In this document: positions 41,418 to 50,953 of the stretch, piece after piece
How the letters are laid out: every line of letters starts with the position of its first letter
How positions within the stretch are numbered: the first letter of the stretch is position 1
NCBI RefSeq assembly: GCF_004354045.1
Contig: NZ_SMRT01000020.1
Location: forward strand, 81,680-145,679
Direction: 5' to 3'
DNA: 64,000 nt
Source: Paenibacillus piri
GTDB taxonomy: Bacteria; Bacillota; Bacilli; Paenibacillales; NBRC-103111
Notes under the pieces: model-generated
Database searches by the model: none
Told to the model about the DNA's origin: nothing
Seen by the model: the letters and a program-made list of their open reading frames with translations, nothing else
Made by a program: the position numbers and the translations under genes

Positions 41418-42911
41418 TCACATGTCCCGCTGCTTATGCCGAGAGGGCCGGAGGCCGGCAATACCGGACGGCTTGGCCTCTATGAGAACCGTCAACGCCA
41501 GCAGGGCGGCTATACCGATGATGACGAAGCAGGCCATAAACGGCCCGGTATAGCGGCCGATTCCAATCAGCAGCCCCATGGCCAGCGTTGGCAGCAGCGG
41601 CTCCCCGTAAGCCTTCCACCAATCGAGCGGAAACTGCTCCAAATAAAAGAACCAGATCATGGAAACCGCAGAAAGCGCCCAGCCGCCGGTATAGATCCAT
41701 ACCGACAAGACGGGATTTTGCGATGCAATAAAGGGCACGACGGTAACGACGAAAATGCCGGCAACGACCATTACCCAGAAATTCGCTTTCGTTCTGCCGA
41801 TTCCCGCCAAAATATTACCGCCCAGCCGTCCGACCGACGAGAAAAATACCCCTAGCGCGAGCAGCCGGATATAAGCGGCCGAATCGTCCGCCGTATAGCT
41901 GTCCCCGAACAAGTAGCTATTTATTTGGTTCGGGAACAAGCAAATGATCAAAGTGAGCGGATATAAGATCAGGTTGTTATAACGGATGCAGAGCGTGCCC
42001 CGTCGCTTGCTTTCCTCCAAATCCCGCGAGCTTTCCGCGACGAACGGAAACGTAACGATCATGAATGCCCATGTGACGATGCCGATAAATCCGGTAATGC
42101 GGATCGCATTGGCCAAATACCCGACGGCAATGACCGAGCTGGAGCCGATCATCATGACCATGAAGGGCTGCTGGAACGCCTTCGCGATGCTGCCCGCCCA
42201 GAGCGGGACGCCGTAGCGCATCATTTCCCACAGTACGTCGAATGAGAAAGGGCCGAACCAGCGGGGCCGGTGCACGCGCTGCACCTTCCACCCGATAAAA
42301 AGCGCCGCCAGCACCGCACCGATTCCCATCCAGAAGGACACGCCCCACAGGAAAGCGCGCGGTCCCAATGGCCACATGACGCCGACAATCGTTCCCAGCG
42401 TGGAAAAAGCCGTCGAGATGACCATAAAAAAAGCCTGCGTCCTGAATTCGCGGTTTCCGGAGAAGCAGGCCACTCCAATATTAATGATCGAATTGAACAC
42501 GAGCATGATCGAGCTTATGATCAGGGCGCCTTTTAATTCCGGCAGCTTGTATGCATTCGACAGGAAAGGCGCCAGAGCCGCAAGCAGCAAGCTCAGGACA
42601 ACCGCAAAAAACACGCTGCCCGCCAACGCCAACCGGAATTTCATCCGGATCGCTTCCTCCGCATTTGTCGAAAATGTATACACGAGCGAGGAGGTAAAGC
42701 CGACGTTGAGAAACAGCGTGACCATCCCGAACACCTGCAGCAGCAAATTTACCTCGCCGAATTTGCCGGGATCGTTCAAGACGCGGGCAAGGACGATGCT
42801 TCCTGCAGTTTGCAGCAGCTGATTGACAAAGAGGCCGAGCACAATGATCGAAACGCTTCGCAGCAGGAAACGTTTCGTTTGCTTCAGACTGAGCGGTCCG
42901 GCCAACTGCAT
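41418..42911 (-). CDS. Polysaccharide flippase-like membrane protein (Wzx/MATE superfamily)
   Basis: 497 residues with about 12-14 hydrophobic segments. It starts with FLLRSVSIIVLGLFVNQLLQ and GSIVLARVLNDPGKFGEVNL, the opening of oligosaccharide flippases. VGYLANAIRITGFIGIVTWA and LALGVFFSSVGRLGGNILAG are later membrane helices. It would move lipid-linked oligosaccharide across the membrane, but no Wzy or glycosyltransferase gene is adjacent, and the sugar operon is 30 kb away. The C-terminus is short and basic (RPSRHKQRDM). It is isolated between the decayed IS110 and the TetR gene. Confidence 0.85.
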   Translation of the reverse strand: MQLAGPLSLKQTKRFLLRSVSIIVLGLFVNQLLQTAGSIVLARVLNDPGKFGEVNLLLQVFGMVTLFLNVGFTSSLVYTFSTNAEEAIRMKFRLALAGSVFFAVVLSLLLAALAPFLSNAYKLPELKGALIISSIMLVFNSIINIGVACFSGNREFRTQAFFMVISTAFSTLGTIVGVMWPLGPRAFLWGVSFWMGIGAVLAALFIGWKVQRVHRPRWFGPFSFDVLWEMMRYGVPLWAGSIAKAFQQPFMVMMIGSSSVIAVGYLANAIRITGFIGIVTWAFMIVTFPFVAESSRDLEESKRRGTLCIRYNNLILYPLTLIICLFPNQINSYLFGDSYTADDSAAYIRLLALGVFFSSVGRLGGNILAGIGRTKANFWVMVVAGIFVVTVVPFIASQNPVLSVWIYTGGWALSAVSMIWFFYLEQFPLDWWKAYGEPLLPTLAMGLLIGIGRYTGPFMACFVIIGIAALLALTVLIEAKPSGIAGLRPSRHKQRDM

Positions 42912-43064
42912 GGTACGATCACCTTCTTCGTTGAAATCACCGCTTTATCGTAACAAGCCCGCTGCGGATTTTCAATGAACTTATTTTGTTGTTGTATGTG
43001 CATATCTGCAACATCGGCTGTCCCATACGGGGATCAACCGGTGATACAGTCCCCCAAAATATGC

Positions 43065-43109
43065 AAGCCGCCTCCAACACCACTATAGAAGTGGAGATAG
43101 AAGCGGCTT
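43065..43109. terminator. Hairpin between the flippase and TetR genes
   Basis: AAGCCGC (43065-43071) pairs with GCGGCTT (43103-43109), with an inner CCAC/GTGG pairing. It lies downstream of the minus-strand TetR gene. The T run is on the plus-strand side, so minus-strand termination would be weak. Confidence 0.35.
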
Positions 43110-43183
43110 TTTACAGCAAATTCATATCAGAGTGGAAAATCCAAAAATGACCTTTGGGAGGATAGTCTCCCTCAGACTAAAGC

Positions 43184-44062
43184 CTATACCGCTCCCTGTT
43201 CGTTGAACAAAGCTTCCAGCCTCGCCGTAATGTCAGGATCGCATTGGGCCAATGAAATCATGTAACTATGCATGCCTTTAATGATAATATCGTTCGGCTG
43301 CTCCTTGTTTACTTCCTGAATGACGGCGTCGAGCGATTGCAGCATCACTTCGGCCGCTTTCGAATCGCCGGCATGAGCTTCAATCCAGTCGCGGATGGAA
43401 TGGGCTTTTTCAATCCATGTTTCTTTGGTTAAAACCGGATTTTGATCCGGAAATACGAACGATGAAGTCAGGATCGGAATCGTCGGCCGGCTCATGATGC
43501 CGTGGACGATATCGTCCAGCCGGTTCATCAAATATTCCGAAAGCTGCCGAATTTCGATGGGCAATCCGTAGATGACAAAATAAAAAAAATATTCCCGCAG
43601 CATACCGTTAAGCAGATTGGCGCAATCAAACGAATGCTCCTCGATGGCCGGCCCGTAAAGCTCGAGAATCCGCTGCTCCATCCAGCGGGTCGATTCCATC
43701 GAATTGGCGATCATAAGCTCTTTCACCGAGCTGTTCAGGAAAGAAAAGCCTTTCAAATGCATGGAGAGAAAGTCCTGATCTCCCATAATATATTGGTAGT
43801 TGAACTCAACAGCTTTGATGAGCTTCTCCCGCGCCGTAAGCGCCTGATCCGATTGCGTCTTGCTCAACTGGCTGCGCAGCCAGTCCATATAATGGGTGAA
43901 TACCGCAATCAGCAGCTCTTCCTTGGAATGAAAATGAAGGTAGAAGGCACCCTTGGACACCCCGGCCAAACTGACAATATCTTGAACCGAGGTCGTGTGA
44001 TAATCGCGGGCTCCGAACAGCTTGATGGCGGCCCTGATGATTTGCAGTTTTTTATCGTTCAT
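43184..44062 (-). CDS. TetR-family repressor of the adjacent RND efflux locus
   Basis: 292 residues, long for TetR (~200). The N-terminal HTH has IIRAAIKLFGARDYHTTSVQ followed by DIVSLAGVSKGAFYLHFHSK. The remaining ~230 residues form the ligand domain, with an extension after residue ~200 (QNPVLTKETWIEKAHSIRDW). It is divergent from the GbsR/RND genes, with a consensus minus-strand promoter (44120-44148) and two matched operator sequences in between. B. subtilis has a comparable TetR (YerO) beside its RND pump gene swrC. It is likely to repress itself and the efflux operon until a toxic hydrophobic ligand binds. Confidence 0.88.
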   Translation of the reverse strand: MNDKKLQIIRAAIKLFGARDYHTTSVQDIVSLAGVSKGAFYLHFHSKEELLIAVFTHYMDWLRSQLSKTQSDQALTAREKLIKAVEFNYQYIMGDQDFLSMHLKGFSFLNSSVKELMIANSMESTRWMEQRILELYGPAIEEHSFDCANLLNGMLREYFFYFVIYGLPIEIRQLSEYLMNRLDDIVHGIMSRPTIPILTSSFVFPDQNPVLTKETWIEKAHSIRDWIEAHAGDSKAAEVMLQSLDAVIQEVNKEQPNDIIIKGMHSYMISLAQCDPDITARLEALFNEQGAV

Positions 44063-44119
44063 ACCGGCACACCCCGTGTCTTCTAGGTCCGTTCCTTGGA
44101 CAACGGCCGTTTTACAGCC

Positions 44120-44148
44120 ATTGTAACCTCGGAATTCGTTTATGTCAA
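44120..44148 (-). promoter_or_regulatory. Promoter of the TetR gene
   Basis: Minus-strand TTGACA-N17-TACAAT, a near-consensus sigma-A promoter about 60 nt upstream of the TetR start codon. Operator copy A lies 5 nt upstream of its -35. Confidence 0.7.
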
Positions 44149-44153
44149 TTATG

Positions 44154-44167
44154 TGACTGACTGGTCA
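44154..44167. promoter_or_regulatory. TetR operator, copy A
   Basis: TGACTGACTGGTCA, the exact reverse complement of copy B at 44246-44259. It is itself partly palindromic (TGAC..GTCA). Confidence 0.7.
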
Positions 44168-44206
44168 AAAATGACAAATGAAACTTATTTATAATAAAAA
44201 AATATG

Positions 44207-44235
44207 TTGATTTAGAATGAAGAATTGCTTATATT
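44207..44235 (+). promoter_or_regulatory. Promoter of the GbsR-RND operon
   Basis: TTGATT-N17-TATATT, ending 10 nt before operator copy B, so a bound repressor would cover the transcription start. Confidence 0.65.
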
Positions 44236-44245
44236 ACTTTTAGAA

Positions 44246-44259
44246 TGACCAGTCAGTCA
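44246..44259. promoter_or_regulatory. TetR operator, copy B
   Basis: TGACCAGTCAGTCA, the inverted copy of 44154-44167, at about +4 to +17 of the efflux promoter. Confidence 0.7.
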
Positions 44260-44293
44260 GAACGCTTTAGATGCAAGTTTAAGGTAGTTATTA

Positions 44294-44836
44294 ATGATGG
44301 CGATGAGATTAATGGGGGGAGATTTCGATGCATCCATGTATAACTCGCTAAACGAAATGAAGCTGTTTATAAGCAACTTTTTTTCTCTTCACCTGGAAAG
44401 TGAAGGGTTTAGCCCTCTTGTCGGCAAAATTTACACATTGCTGCTGTTTTCTCCGGAACCGCTCAGCCTGCAGGAGATGGCCGAGGCGCTATCTGTTTCC
44501 AAGGCGGCCGTCAGCGTTCAAATCCGCACTATGGAGCTGCGGCATCTATGCTATAAAGTTCCCGTCCAGAACGACAGGAAAGATTACTACTACATATCCG
44601 ATGCATTCGGCGATAACGTAGTAAGCGCATATGCGGGCAAAATGAAATCTTTGCAGCAGGCAATCGACGGTGCATTGGCGGGATTTCCGGAAGTATGCGA
44701 AGTATCGCCCAAGGACGAGGAAGCTTATTCGCTCGTGCTGCAGCGGTTTAAAGAAATCTCTTTGCTGTGTGAATTGTTCATCTCCCGGATGAGCGACTTG
44801 AATGAAGAGTGGCAGATGAAACGGCATGTGATGTGA
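44294..44836 (+). CDS. GbsR/MarR-family HTH regulator
   Basis: 180 residues. The winged HTH is FSPLVGKIYTLLLFSPEPLS and LQEMAEALSVSKAAVSVQIR, as in GbsR-type MarR relatives, followed by a helical dimerisation region (FKEISLLCELFISRMSDLNE). AAGGTAG precedes ATG 44294 by about 6 nt. ATG 44312 and ATG 44336 are alternatives, the latter closer to where the fold begins. It lies 58 nt before the RND gene and immediately downstream of the TetR operator, so the efflux operon carries a second regulator of its own. Effector unknown. Confidence 0.8.
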   Translation: MMAMRLMGGDFDASMYNSLNEMKLFISNFFSLHLESEGFSPLVGKIYTLLLFSPEPLSLQEMAEALSVSKAAVSVQIRTMELRHLCYKVPVQNDRKDYYYISDAFGDNVVSAYAGKMKSLQQAIDGALAGFPEVCEVSPKDEEAYSLVLQRFKEISLLCELFISRMSDLNEEWQMKRHVM

Positions 44837-44894
44837 GTCGCGCCTCTGTCGAACAGAAAATTCCCCTGGAGTCATGGTTTGGAGGAGTAGAGAG

Positions 44895-47800
44895 ATGAAT
44901 AAGTTTACTGATTTTTCGTTGAAGAACGCCGCGGCGATTATTATTATCAGCGTTATTTTATTCCTTGCCGGCACCTTCTCCGCATCGACGCTGAAGCAAG
45001 AGAGCATGCCGGATATATCGCTGCCTGTCGTATTTGTCAGCACGGTCTATCCCGCGCCTCCGAAAGATGTGACCGAAAATGTGACGAAGGTTCTGGAGAA
45101 GCGGATTGTCGGGATCGAAGGGATGAAGAAAGTTACGTCCACCTCGAACGACAGCTTCTCTTCGATTGTCGTGGAGCTGGTTAACGGGCGAAGCCCGGAC
45201 GATGCGAAGCGCGACATCGAAAGCGCGATTAAAGACATCAAGCTTCCTGTCGGCGCCAGCGAGCCGAAAGTTTCCAAATTCGGCAGCAGCGACTTCCCGG
45301 TTTATTTTGCGGCCATACACGGCAACAACAATATGAATCAGGAAGAGCTGAACCGGATTTATAAGGATGTCATTGAGCCTACGCTCAGCGCGATGGACGG
45401 AATCGATCATGTCGATTCGGTCGGACAGCAGGAAGCGACCTTGAAGCTGAAGCTGAACATTAGCGCGATCAACAGCTACGGGCTGACACCGGCGCTCGTA
45501 TCGCAGAGCATCCAGGCGGCGCTTGCGACGAGTCCCGCCGGCAAGGTTGATTTCAACGGAAGCTCCCAATCGGTGCGGATCGAGAGCGATCTGAATACGA
45601 TCTACAACCTGGAAAATATGAAGATCACCTCGCCCAAGGGAGATACGGTGCTGCTAAAGGAGATATCCAGGGTCGAAGCCATTTCGGATTCGAAATATAT
45701 CGCCCGTCTGAACAGCAGTCCGGCGATCGGCCTCACGCTTTTTAAAGCCAAGGATTCGAATACGGTGCGGTTTGCCGATTCGGTCGACAAATTGTTCGCT
45801 TCATGGCAAAAGGAATATCCGGATATTCAATTTACGCCGGTCTATAACGCCGCCAACGATGTGAAAAAGTCGATCAACGGTATGCTGAAGGAAGGGATGA
45901 TGGGGGCGCTTCTCGCGTCGGTTATGATCCTGCTGTTCCTCCGCAATGTGCGGATGACGCTGATCGTACTTGTGTCGATCCCGTTGTCCATTTTAACGAC
46001 GCTATGCGTAATGGCTTCGCTGAACATTACATTGAACATCATGACGCTGGGCGGCTTGACGATCGCCGTCGGGCGGGTTGTGGACGATTCGATCGTTGTC
46101 ATCGAGAATATATACAGCGAGCTGCAGCAAGCGCGCGAGCGCAATGAATCAGTCATCAAGCTGGCGACCTCACGGGTAGCCTCCGCGATTACGTCGTCGA
46201 CGATTACGACGGCCGGCGTATTTTTGCCGATCGCGTTTGTAGGCGGGATCATGGGCGATATTTTCCGTCCTTTTGCGATTACGCTTGTCGTGGCGCTGCT
46301 GTCCTCGCTGATTGTCGCATTGACCGTTATTCCGATGCTGGCCAAGCTGCTTGTATTGAATAATAACAAGATCAAGCATCATGACGAAGAACATGTAGGC
46401 AAGATGGCCGGCAAGTACAAAGGAATTTTGAACTGGTCGCTGAACAATCCGAAAAAAACGATTTTGGTCTCATTCTTGGTATTTATTATTTCGATCGGCG
46501 GCACGGTTCCTTTTCTGCCTTTCGCGTTTATGCCCGATAGCGAGTCCAACAAGCAGGTGCAGTATACGATGAAGCTGCCGCAGGAAACGTCGATCGAATC
46601 GATGGATTTGAAAGTGAAGGAAATCGAGGCACTGTTCCGCGATGCAAAGGATCCTGCCGGTCAACCGGCGTTCGACTATTTTGAGTCGATGGTCGGCTAC
46701 GATATGCAAAGCACGAGCGGCGAGCGGATTCCGTACCGGGCAAGCATTATCGCCTCCGTCTCGAAGGCGTCCGACGCCAAAGCGATGGCAGAACAATATA
46801 AGGACATTATACTGACCATGGTTCCGCAAGGATCGGAGGTCACGGGAGCGCTGCTGTCCGGCGATATGGGCGGCTCCTCCGAGGATTTCGCTTATTTATT
46901 GAAAGGCGACGATCTGAACCAGCTGGTCGCCGGTGCCGAGCTTGTGAAGCAGAAGATGAAGGAATTCCCCGAGCTCAAGGATGTTAAAGACAGCTTGAAC
47001 GAGAAGAAAATACAGGTTGTCGTCAGCGTCGATCAGAACAAAGCGCGCGTCTACGGACTGTCGTCGGCGCAAATATCGGAAACCGTCCGGCTATGGCTCG
47101 CGGAAGCGGCAATCGGCGATATCAAGTTCGATAACGTGACCTTTACGACGAAAGTCATGGTCGACGACGAATTCAAAAACTCCATGGATAAGCTGGGGCG
47201 CATTAACATGACGACGTCAACCGGCGCCGTGGTCGCCTTGAACGATATTGCAAAAATACGGCAGGTGGAAGCTCCGGCGGCCATTACCCGCGAAATGCAG
47301 GAGCAATACGTGAAAGTTACCGCCAAAATCGACAGCAAGGATAAAGGCGGAGTGAGCACCAAGGTAACCGAAGCGTTGAAGAGCGTCGAAATCCCGGGCG
47401 GCATCCGGACGCAGGTGCAGGGCGTCAATGAAGACATTCAGGAAAGCTTCGGCCAAATGGTGGTCGCGATGGGCGCTGCAATCTTCATTGTTTATCTGGT
47501 TATGGTTATCGCTTTCGGCAATGCAAGCGCGCCTTTCGTTATTTTGTTCTCCTTGCCGCTTGCCGCCATCGGCGGATTTCTCGGATTGCTCGTGGCGAGA
47601 GAGTCGATCAATATTACGTCGCTGATCGGGTTCCTGATGCTGATCGGGGTTGTGGTAACGAACGCGATCGTCTTGATCGACCGGGTGCAGCAGCTTCGCA
47701 ACGACGGCGTGGAAGTCAGAGAAGCTTTAATGAAAGCGGGCATGACAAGGCTGCGTCCGATCATCATGACAGCCGGCGCTACCGTGTTGTCGCTGCTGCC

Positions 47801-48008
47801 TCTGGGGCTTGGCTTTTCCGAAGGCTCGCTGATCTCCAAAGGTCTGGCGGTCGTCGTTATCGGCGGTCTGATCACATCGACTGTGCTGACGCTGGTTGTT
47901 GTGCCGGTCGTTTACGAAATTATCGAGCGGATGAAGGTACGGATATCCCGGCTCCTTCATAAAAAGGCTGTAACACCGGGCGGCAAAACGGCGAATCCCG
48001 TGAATTAA
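44895..48008 (+). CDS. RND (AcrB/SwrC-type) efflux transporter
   Basis: 1037 residues from ATG 44895, with GGAGGAG upstream; the frame from 44874 translates that site and is rejected. TM1 is NAAAIIIISVILFLAGTFSA, then the porter-loop start MPDISLPVVFVSTVYPAPPK. The TM4 proton-relay motif GRVVDDSIVVIENIYSEL lies at about residues 394-411, and the second half has AIFIVYLVMVIAFGNASAPF and FLMLIGVVVTNAIVLIDRVQ. The overall plan is that of Gram-positive RND pumps such as SwrC (surfactin export). The C-terminus ends soon after TM12. The adaptor gene follows 50 nt downstream. Probable substrates are amphiphilic toxins or lipopeptides. Confidence 0.93.
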   Translation: MNKFTDFSLKNAAAIIIISVILFLAGTFSASTLKQESMPDISLPVVFVSTVYPAPPKDVTENVTKVLEKRIVGIEGMKKVTSTSNDSFSSIVVELVNGRSPDDAKRDIESAIKDIKLPVGASEPKVSKFGSSDFPVYFAAIHGNNNMNQEELNRIYKDVIEPTLSAMDGIDHVDSVGQQEATLKLKLNISAINSYGLTPALVSQSIQAALATSPAGKVDFNGSSQSVRIESDLNTIYNLENMKITSPKGDTVLLKEISRVEAISDSKYIARLNSSPAIGLTLFKAKDSNTVRFADSVDKLFASWQKEYPDIQFTPVYNAANDVKKSINGMLKEGMMGALLASVMILLFLRNVRMTLIVLVSIPLSILTTLCVMASLNITLNIMTLGGLTIAVGRVVDDSIVVIENIYSELQQARERNESVIKLATSRVASAITSSTITTAGVFLPIAFVGGIMGDIFRPFAITLVVALLSSLIVALTVIPMLAKLLVLNNNKIKHHDEEHVGKMAGKYKGILNWSLNNPKKTILVSFLVFIISIGGTVPFLPFAFMPDSESNKQVQYTMKLPQETSIESMDLKVKEIEALFRDAKDPAGQPAFDYFESMVGYDMQSTSGERIPYRASIIASVSKASDAKAMAEQYKDIILTMVPQGSEVTGALLSGDMGGSSEDFAYLLKGDDLNQLVAGAELVKQKMKEFPELKDVKDSLNEKKIQVVVSVDQNKARVYGLSSAQISETVRLWLAEAAIGDIKFDNVTFTTKVMVDDEFKNSMDKLGRINMTTSTGAVVALNDIAKIRQVEAPAAITREMQEQYVKVTAKIDSKDKGGVSTKVTEALKSVEIPGGIRTQVQGVNEDIQESFGQMVVAMGAAIFIVYLVMVIAFGNASAPFVILFSLPLAAIGGFLGLLVARESINITSLIGFLMLIGVVVTNAIVLIDRVQQLRNDGVEVREALMKAGMTRLRPIIMTAGATVLSLLPLGLGFSEGSLISKGLAVVVIGGLITSTVLTLVVVPVVYEIIERMKVRISRLLHKKAVTPGGKTANPVN

Positions 48009-48058
48009 CGTTTGGAGCGGCGAATAGAGACTTCAACAGGTAAAAGGAGAATAATCCA

Positions 48059-49309
48059 ATGAAACCGTATATGGCAAATATGGCATCCAAAGGCGTGAAG
48101 GCAGCGGGCGCGATCGTGCTTAGCGCGGCACTTATGGCCGGTTGTTCGTCGGCCCCTAAAGCGGAGCCGGCACAAGCCGGCGAGGCGCAGCTGAAACAGG
48201 TAAAAGTATCGAAAATCGAAAAGAAAAAAATAAGCGAGCCGTTGGAGCAGGTGGCCGATATCGTATCTTCCATTCAGCTGGACGTACCGGTCAAGGTCAG
48301 CGGCGACGTACAGGAGATATTGAAGAAGCGCGGTGATATGGTAGAAAAAGGAGACATCATTTTCAAGATGGATCCGACCGATGTGCTGATTTCGAAAGAA
48401 AAAGCTCAAATCAATATTTCGGGCACCCAGCAGCAGCTATCCAAAGCGCGCCAGGATTTGGCGGACAGCAAGCAGGAGCTGCAGAACGGCATCGCCAAGC
48501 TGGAATCGGCCATCAAGGAAGCGGAAAAAAGCTACAACAAGCTGCGCAATGACTATGATCAGGGTCTCGTCACGAAAACGCAGCTGGAACAGGCGGGGAC
48601 GCAGCTGAACAATCAGCGGCTAGATCTGGAGAGCAGCCGCAGCAAGCTGAAGACGCTGGAGACGACGAATTCGTTGTCGCAGCTGGAGCAGGGCCTGCAA
48701 AGCTCCCAGGTATCGATCCGCGAAGCGGACCGGACGCTGGAGCATATGGACGTCAAGGCCAGCGTAAGCGGCGTGCTGACGGACCTGCCGATTGAAGTCG
48801 GCATGACGCTATCGGCGGGCTCCCGCGCCGCACAAATTCAGCAGCTCGATCCGATCAAAATTAAAGCGGAGCTGACGGAGGAGGCGGCGAAACTGGTACG
48901 TGGCAAGCAGGAGCTGTCTTTTTACGTCTCCGGCTCGACCGAGAAATTGAATGGGAAAATCAGCTATTTGGCCGACGTCGTGAGCGCCCAGTCGAAGTCA
49001 TATTCGTTGGAGCTGGAGGTGCCGAATCCGGACCGCAAGCTGAAGCCGGGCATGAAGGCTCAGGTGCTGCTGACGGGGGATCAGGATCAGATCGTCGTAA
49101 CCGTTCCGACGCTAAGCGTCGTCAGGGAAGGCGGAGAGACGTACGCGTTTATATTGACGGGCGATACCGTGGAAAAACGGAAGATCGTGCTCGGCCGGTT
49201 AAACGAAACGTATCAGGAAGTGCTGAGCGGCGTGAAAGAGGGCGAGCAGCTCATCACCTCCGGGCAGCATCAATTGAGAGATAAAGAGAAGGTACAGCTG
49301 GCGCAATAA
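48059..49309 (+). CDS. RND-associated membrane-fusion (HlyD/MFP) lipoprotein
   Basis: 416 residues. Lipoprotein signal AIVLSAALMAGCSSAP with Cys near residue 30. A lipoyl half-motif (VSGDVQEILKKRGDMVEKGD) is followed by a long coiled coil from ~120 to 215 (KARQDLADSKQELQNGIAKL; LNNQRLDLESSRSKLKTLET). The second lipoyl half is HMDVKASVSGVLTDLPIEVG, then a beta-barrel and a membrane-proximal domain ending QHQLRDKEKVQLAQ. It couples to the RND protein encoded upstream. In a Gram-positive it is anchored to the outer face of the cytoplasmic membrane and has no TolC partner. It ends the operon, with a terminator-like hairpin behind it. Confidence 0.92.
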   Translation: MKPYMANMASKGVKAAGAIVLSAALMAGCSSAPKAEPAQAGEAQLKQVKVSKIEKKKISEPLEQVADIVSSIQLDVPVKVSGDVQEILKKRGDMVEKGDIIFKMDPTDVLISKEKAQINISGTQQQLSKARQDLADSKQELQNGIAKLESAIKEAEKSYNKLRNDYDQGLVTKTQLEQAGTQLNNQRLDLESSRSKLKTLETTNSLSQLEQGLQSSQVSIREADRTLEHMDVKASVSGVLTDLPIEVGMTLSAGSRAAQIQQLDPIKIKAELTEEAAKLVRGKQELSFYVSGSTEKLNGKISYLADVVSAQSKSYSLELEVPNPDRKLKPGMKAQVLLTGDQDQIVVTVPTLSVVREGGETYAFILTGDTVEKRKIVLGRLNETYQEVLSGVKEGEQLITSGQHQLRDKEKVQLAQ

Positions 49310-49348
49310 GCGTGCCGCTTCTGAAGAGGAGAGAAAAGCTGCACGGAC

Positions 49349-49389
49349 AGAAGGGCCGCAGGCGTATGCCGCGGCTTCTTCTTTTTTTT
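49349..49389 (+). terminator. Terminator after the efflux operon
   Basis: GAAG-GCCGC pairs with GCGGC-CTTC with small bulges, followed by CTTTTTTTT to 49389. The rest of the 318-nt gap up to the MFS gene holds no recognised feature. Confidence 0.6.
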
Positions 49390-49627
49390 GCAGTTTTTTC
49401 GGATAAGCCCGTCCAACGGCTTCGACATCGAGCGATCGGATTCCTCATATGCCGATTTGCTGCACATTATGACTTATATCGATAAAAAAAGTTGTCATTT
49501 TTCGACAAAAGATTCGGCGAGCGCAATGTGTAATACAAAGATAGAACGCGTTCGATCCTATCCGGATATGAGGAAGATGCTATGGCGAATCGACTGATTC
49601 GGCCCAACCAAGCCCCAAAGGCTGGCT

Positions 49628-50902
49628 TTATGCCTGGACCTGCTGCACGGCAGCGCCGGCCTTGGCTATCCGGATCGCCATCAGGGCGGCGAACAAGCAT
49701 ACGAATCCTGCCGCAATGAACGGAACCGTATAGCTTCCGAGCGTTTCCCTGAGAACGCCCGCTCCGTAAGCGGCGGTGGAAGCGCCGGCTTGATGAGCCA
49801 CGACAACCCAACCGAATATCATCCCCGACTTTTCTTTTCCGAATTGTTGGGCGGCGAGCTTGACGGTGGGCGGAACCGTTGCGATCCAGTCCAGACCGTA
49901 AAACACGGAAAAAATAATGAGCATCATCGGAGTTGCCTCAAGCGCAAAAGGCAGGAACAGCAGCGAAAGCCCGCGAAGCCCGTAATACCAGAACAGCAGC
50001 CAGCGGTTGTCGAACCGGTCGGAGAGCCAGCCCGAAAGGGTCGTGCCGACAAGATCAAACAGTCCCATAAAAGCCAGCAATCCGGCAGCCATGACCTCGA
50101 CAATTCCGTAATCGCCGCAGGCGGCGATGAGATGGGTGCCGATCAGACCGTTCGTGGAAAAGCCGCAGAAAAAGAATGTGCCGGCCAACAACCAGAAGGT
50201 GGTGCTCTTCAGCGAGGAACGAAGGGCAATCAGCGGCGCGGTGAAGATGTTCCCCGTAAATGCGGCAGGCCGTACAACCTCTTTCGTCCCGTATGGCGCC
50301 AAGCCGACATCATACGGATGGTTGCGCATCCAGATCGCCACCGCGAACAGCACGATAACAATGATGGCGACCGCGGTATAAATCGAATACCTCCAGCCCG
50401 CATCCGTCGTAATTTTCGCCAGCATAGGCAGAAACAGCAGCTGACCTGTGGCCGCGCTGGCAGTAAGCAATCCTACCACCAGTCCTTTCCGTTCGACGAA
50501 CCATTGATTGCTGACGGTTACGCCGAGCACATTCGCCATCATGCCCGTCGCGAGCCCGGAAACAAGCCCCCACAGCAGCTCAAACTGCCATAATGCAGTC
50601 ATCATGGGCGTAAGGAGCATACTGACGGCCAATACCGCAAGCGAGGCGACGACGACTTTGCGAATCCCGAACTTTTGCAGAATGGCGGCGGAGAAAGGCC
50701 CCATTAATCCGTACAAGAAAATGCCGATCGAGATAACATGGGAAATCCCTCCGCGGCTCCAGCCGAATTCGCGTTCAAACGGGACCATCAGAATGCTCGG
50801 CATGGAACGGACTCCCGCGGATACAAGCAGTGTAACAAACGTAATAAGAACGACCACCCATCCGTAATAAAAACGTGACGACGTGCTGCTGTTCGCATTC
50901 AT
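49628..50902 (-). CDS. MFS transporter (OFA oxalate/formate-like)
   Basis: 424 residues with 12 hydrophobic segments. It starts SRFYYGWVVVLITFVTLLVS, the N-terminal signature of the OFA/monocarboxylate branch, then SMPSILMVPFEREFGWSRGG. VGLLTASAATGQLLFLPMLA, MGLFDLVGTTLSGWLSDRFD (the loop 8-9 motif) and KSGMIFGWVVVAHQAGASTA are family-typical. It transports small carboxylates or related anions. ATG 50902 has GGAGAG 7 nt upstream; TTG 50917 in frame overlaps that site. It lies downstream of a MarR gene on the same strand, with a copy of the MarR operator in the 51-nt gap. Confidence 0.88.
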   Translation of the reverse strand: MNANSSTSSRFYYGWVVVLITFVTLLVSAGVRSMPSILMVPFEREFGWSRGGISHVISIGIFLYGLMGPFSAAILQKFGIRKVVVASLAVLAVSMLLTPMMTALWQFELLWGLVSGLATGMMANVLGVTVSNQWFVERKGLVVGLLTASAATGQLLFLPMLAKITTDAGWRYSIYTAVAIIVIVLFAVAIWMRNHPYDVGLAPYGTKEVVRPAAFTGNIFTAPLIALRSSLKSTTFWLLAGTFFFCGFSTNGLIGTHLIAACGDYGIVEVMAAGLLAFMGLFDLVGTTLSGWLSDRFDNRWLLFWYYGLRGLSLLFLPFALEATPMMLIIFSVFYGLDWIATVPPTVKLAAQQFGKEKSGMIFGWVVVAHQAGASTAAYGAGVLRETLGSYTVPFIAAGFVCLFAALMAIRIAKAGAAVQQVQA

Positions 50903-50927
50903 GCGCGTTCTCTCCAATCAATTTTGT

Positions 50928-50939
50928 TTGTACATACAA
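50928..50939. promoter_or_regulatory. MarR operator candidate between the MarR and MFS genes
   Basis: TTGTACATACAA, the exact inverse of the element at 51402-51413. Confidence 0.65.
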
Positions 50940-50953
50940 TAGAAATCTTAAAA

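Noticed and set aside
49797..50593. 267-codon plus-strand ORF over the MFS gene
   Set aside because: It is antisense to a 12-segment transporter with clear motifs; His/Gln/Arg-rich composition is typical of a shadow.
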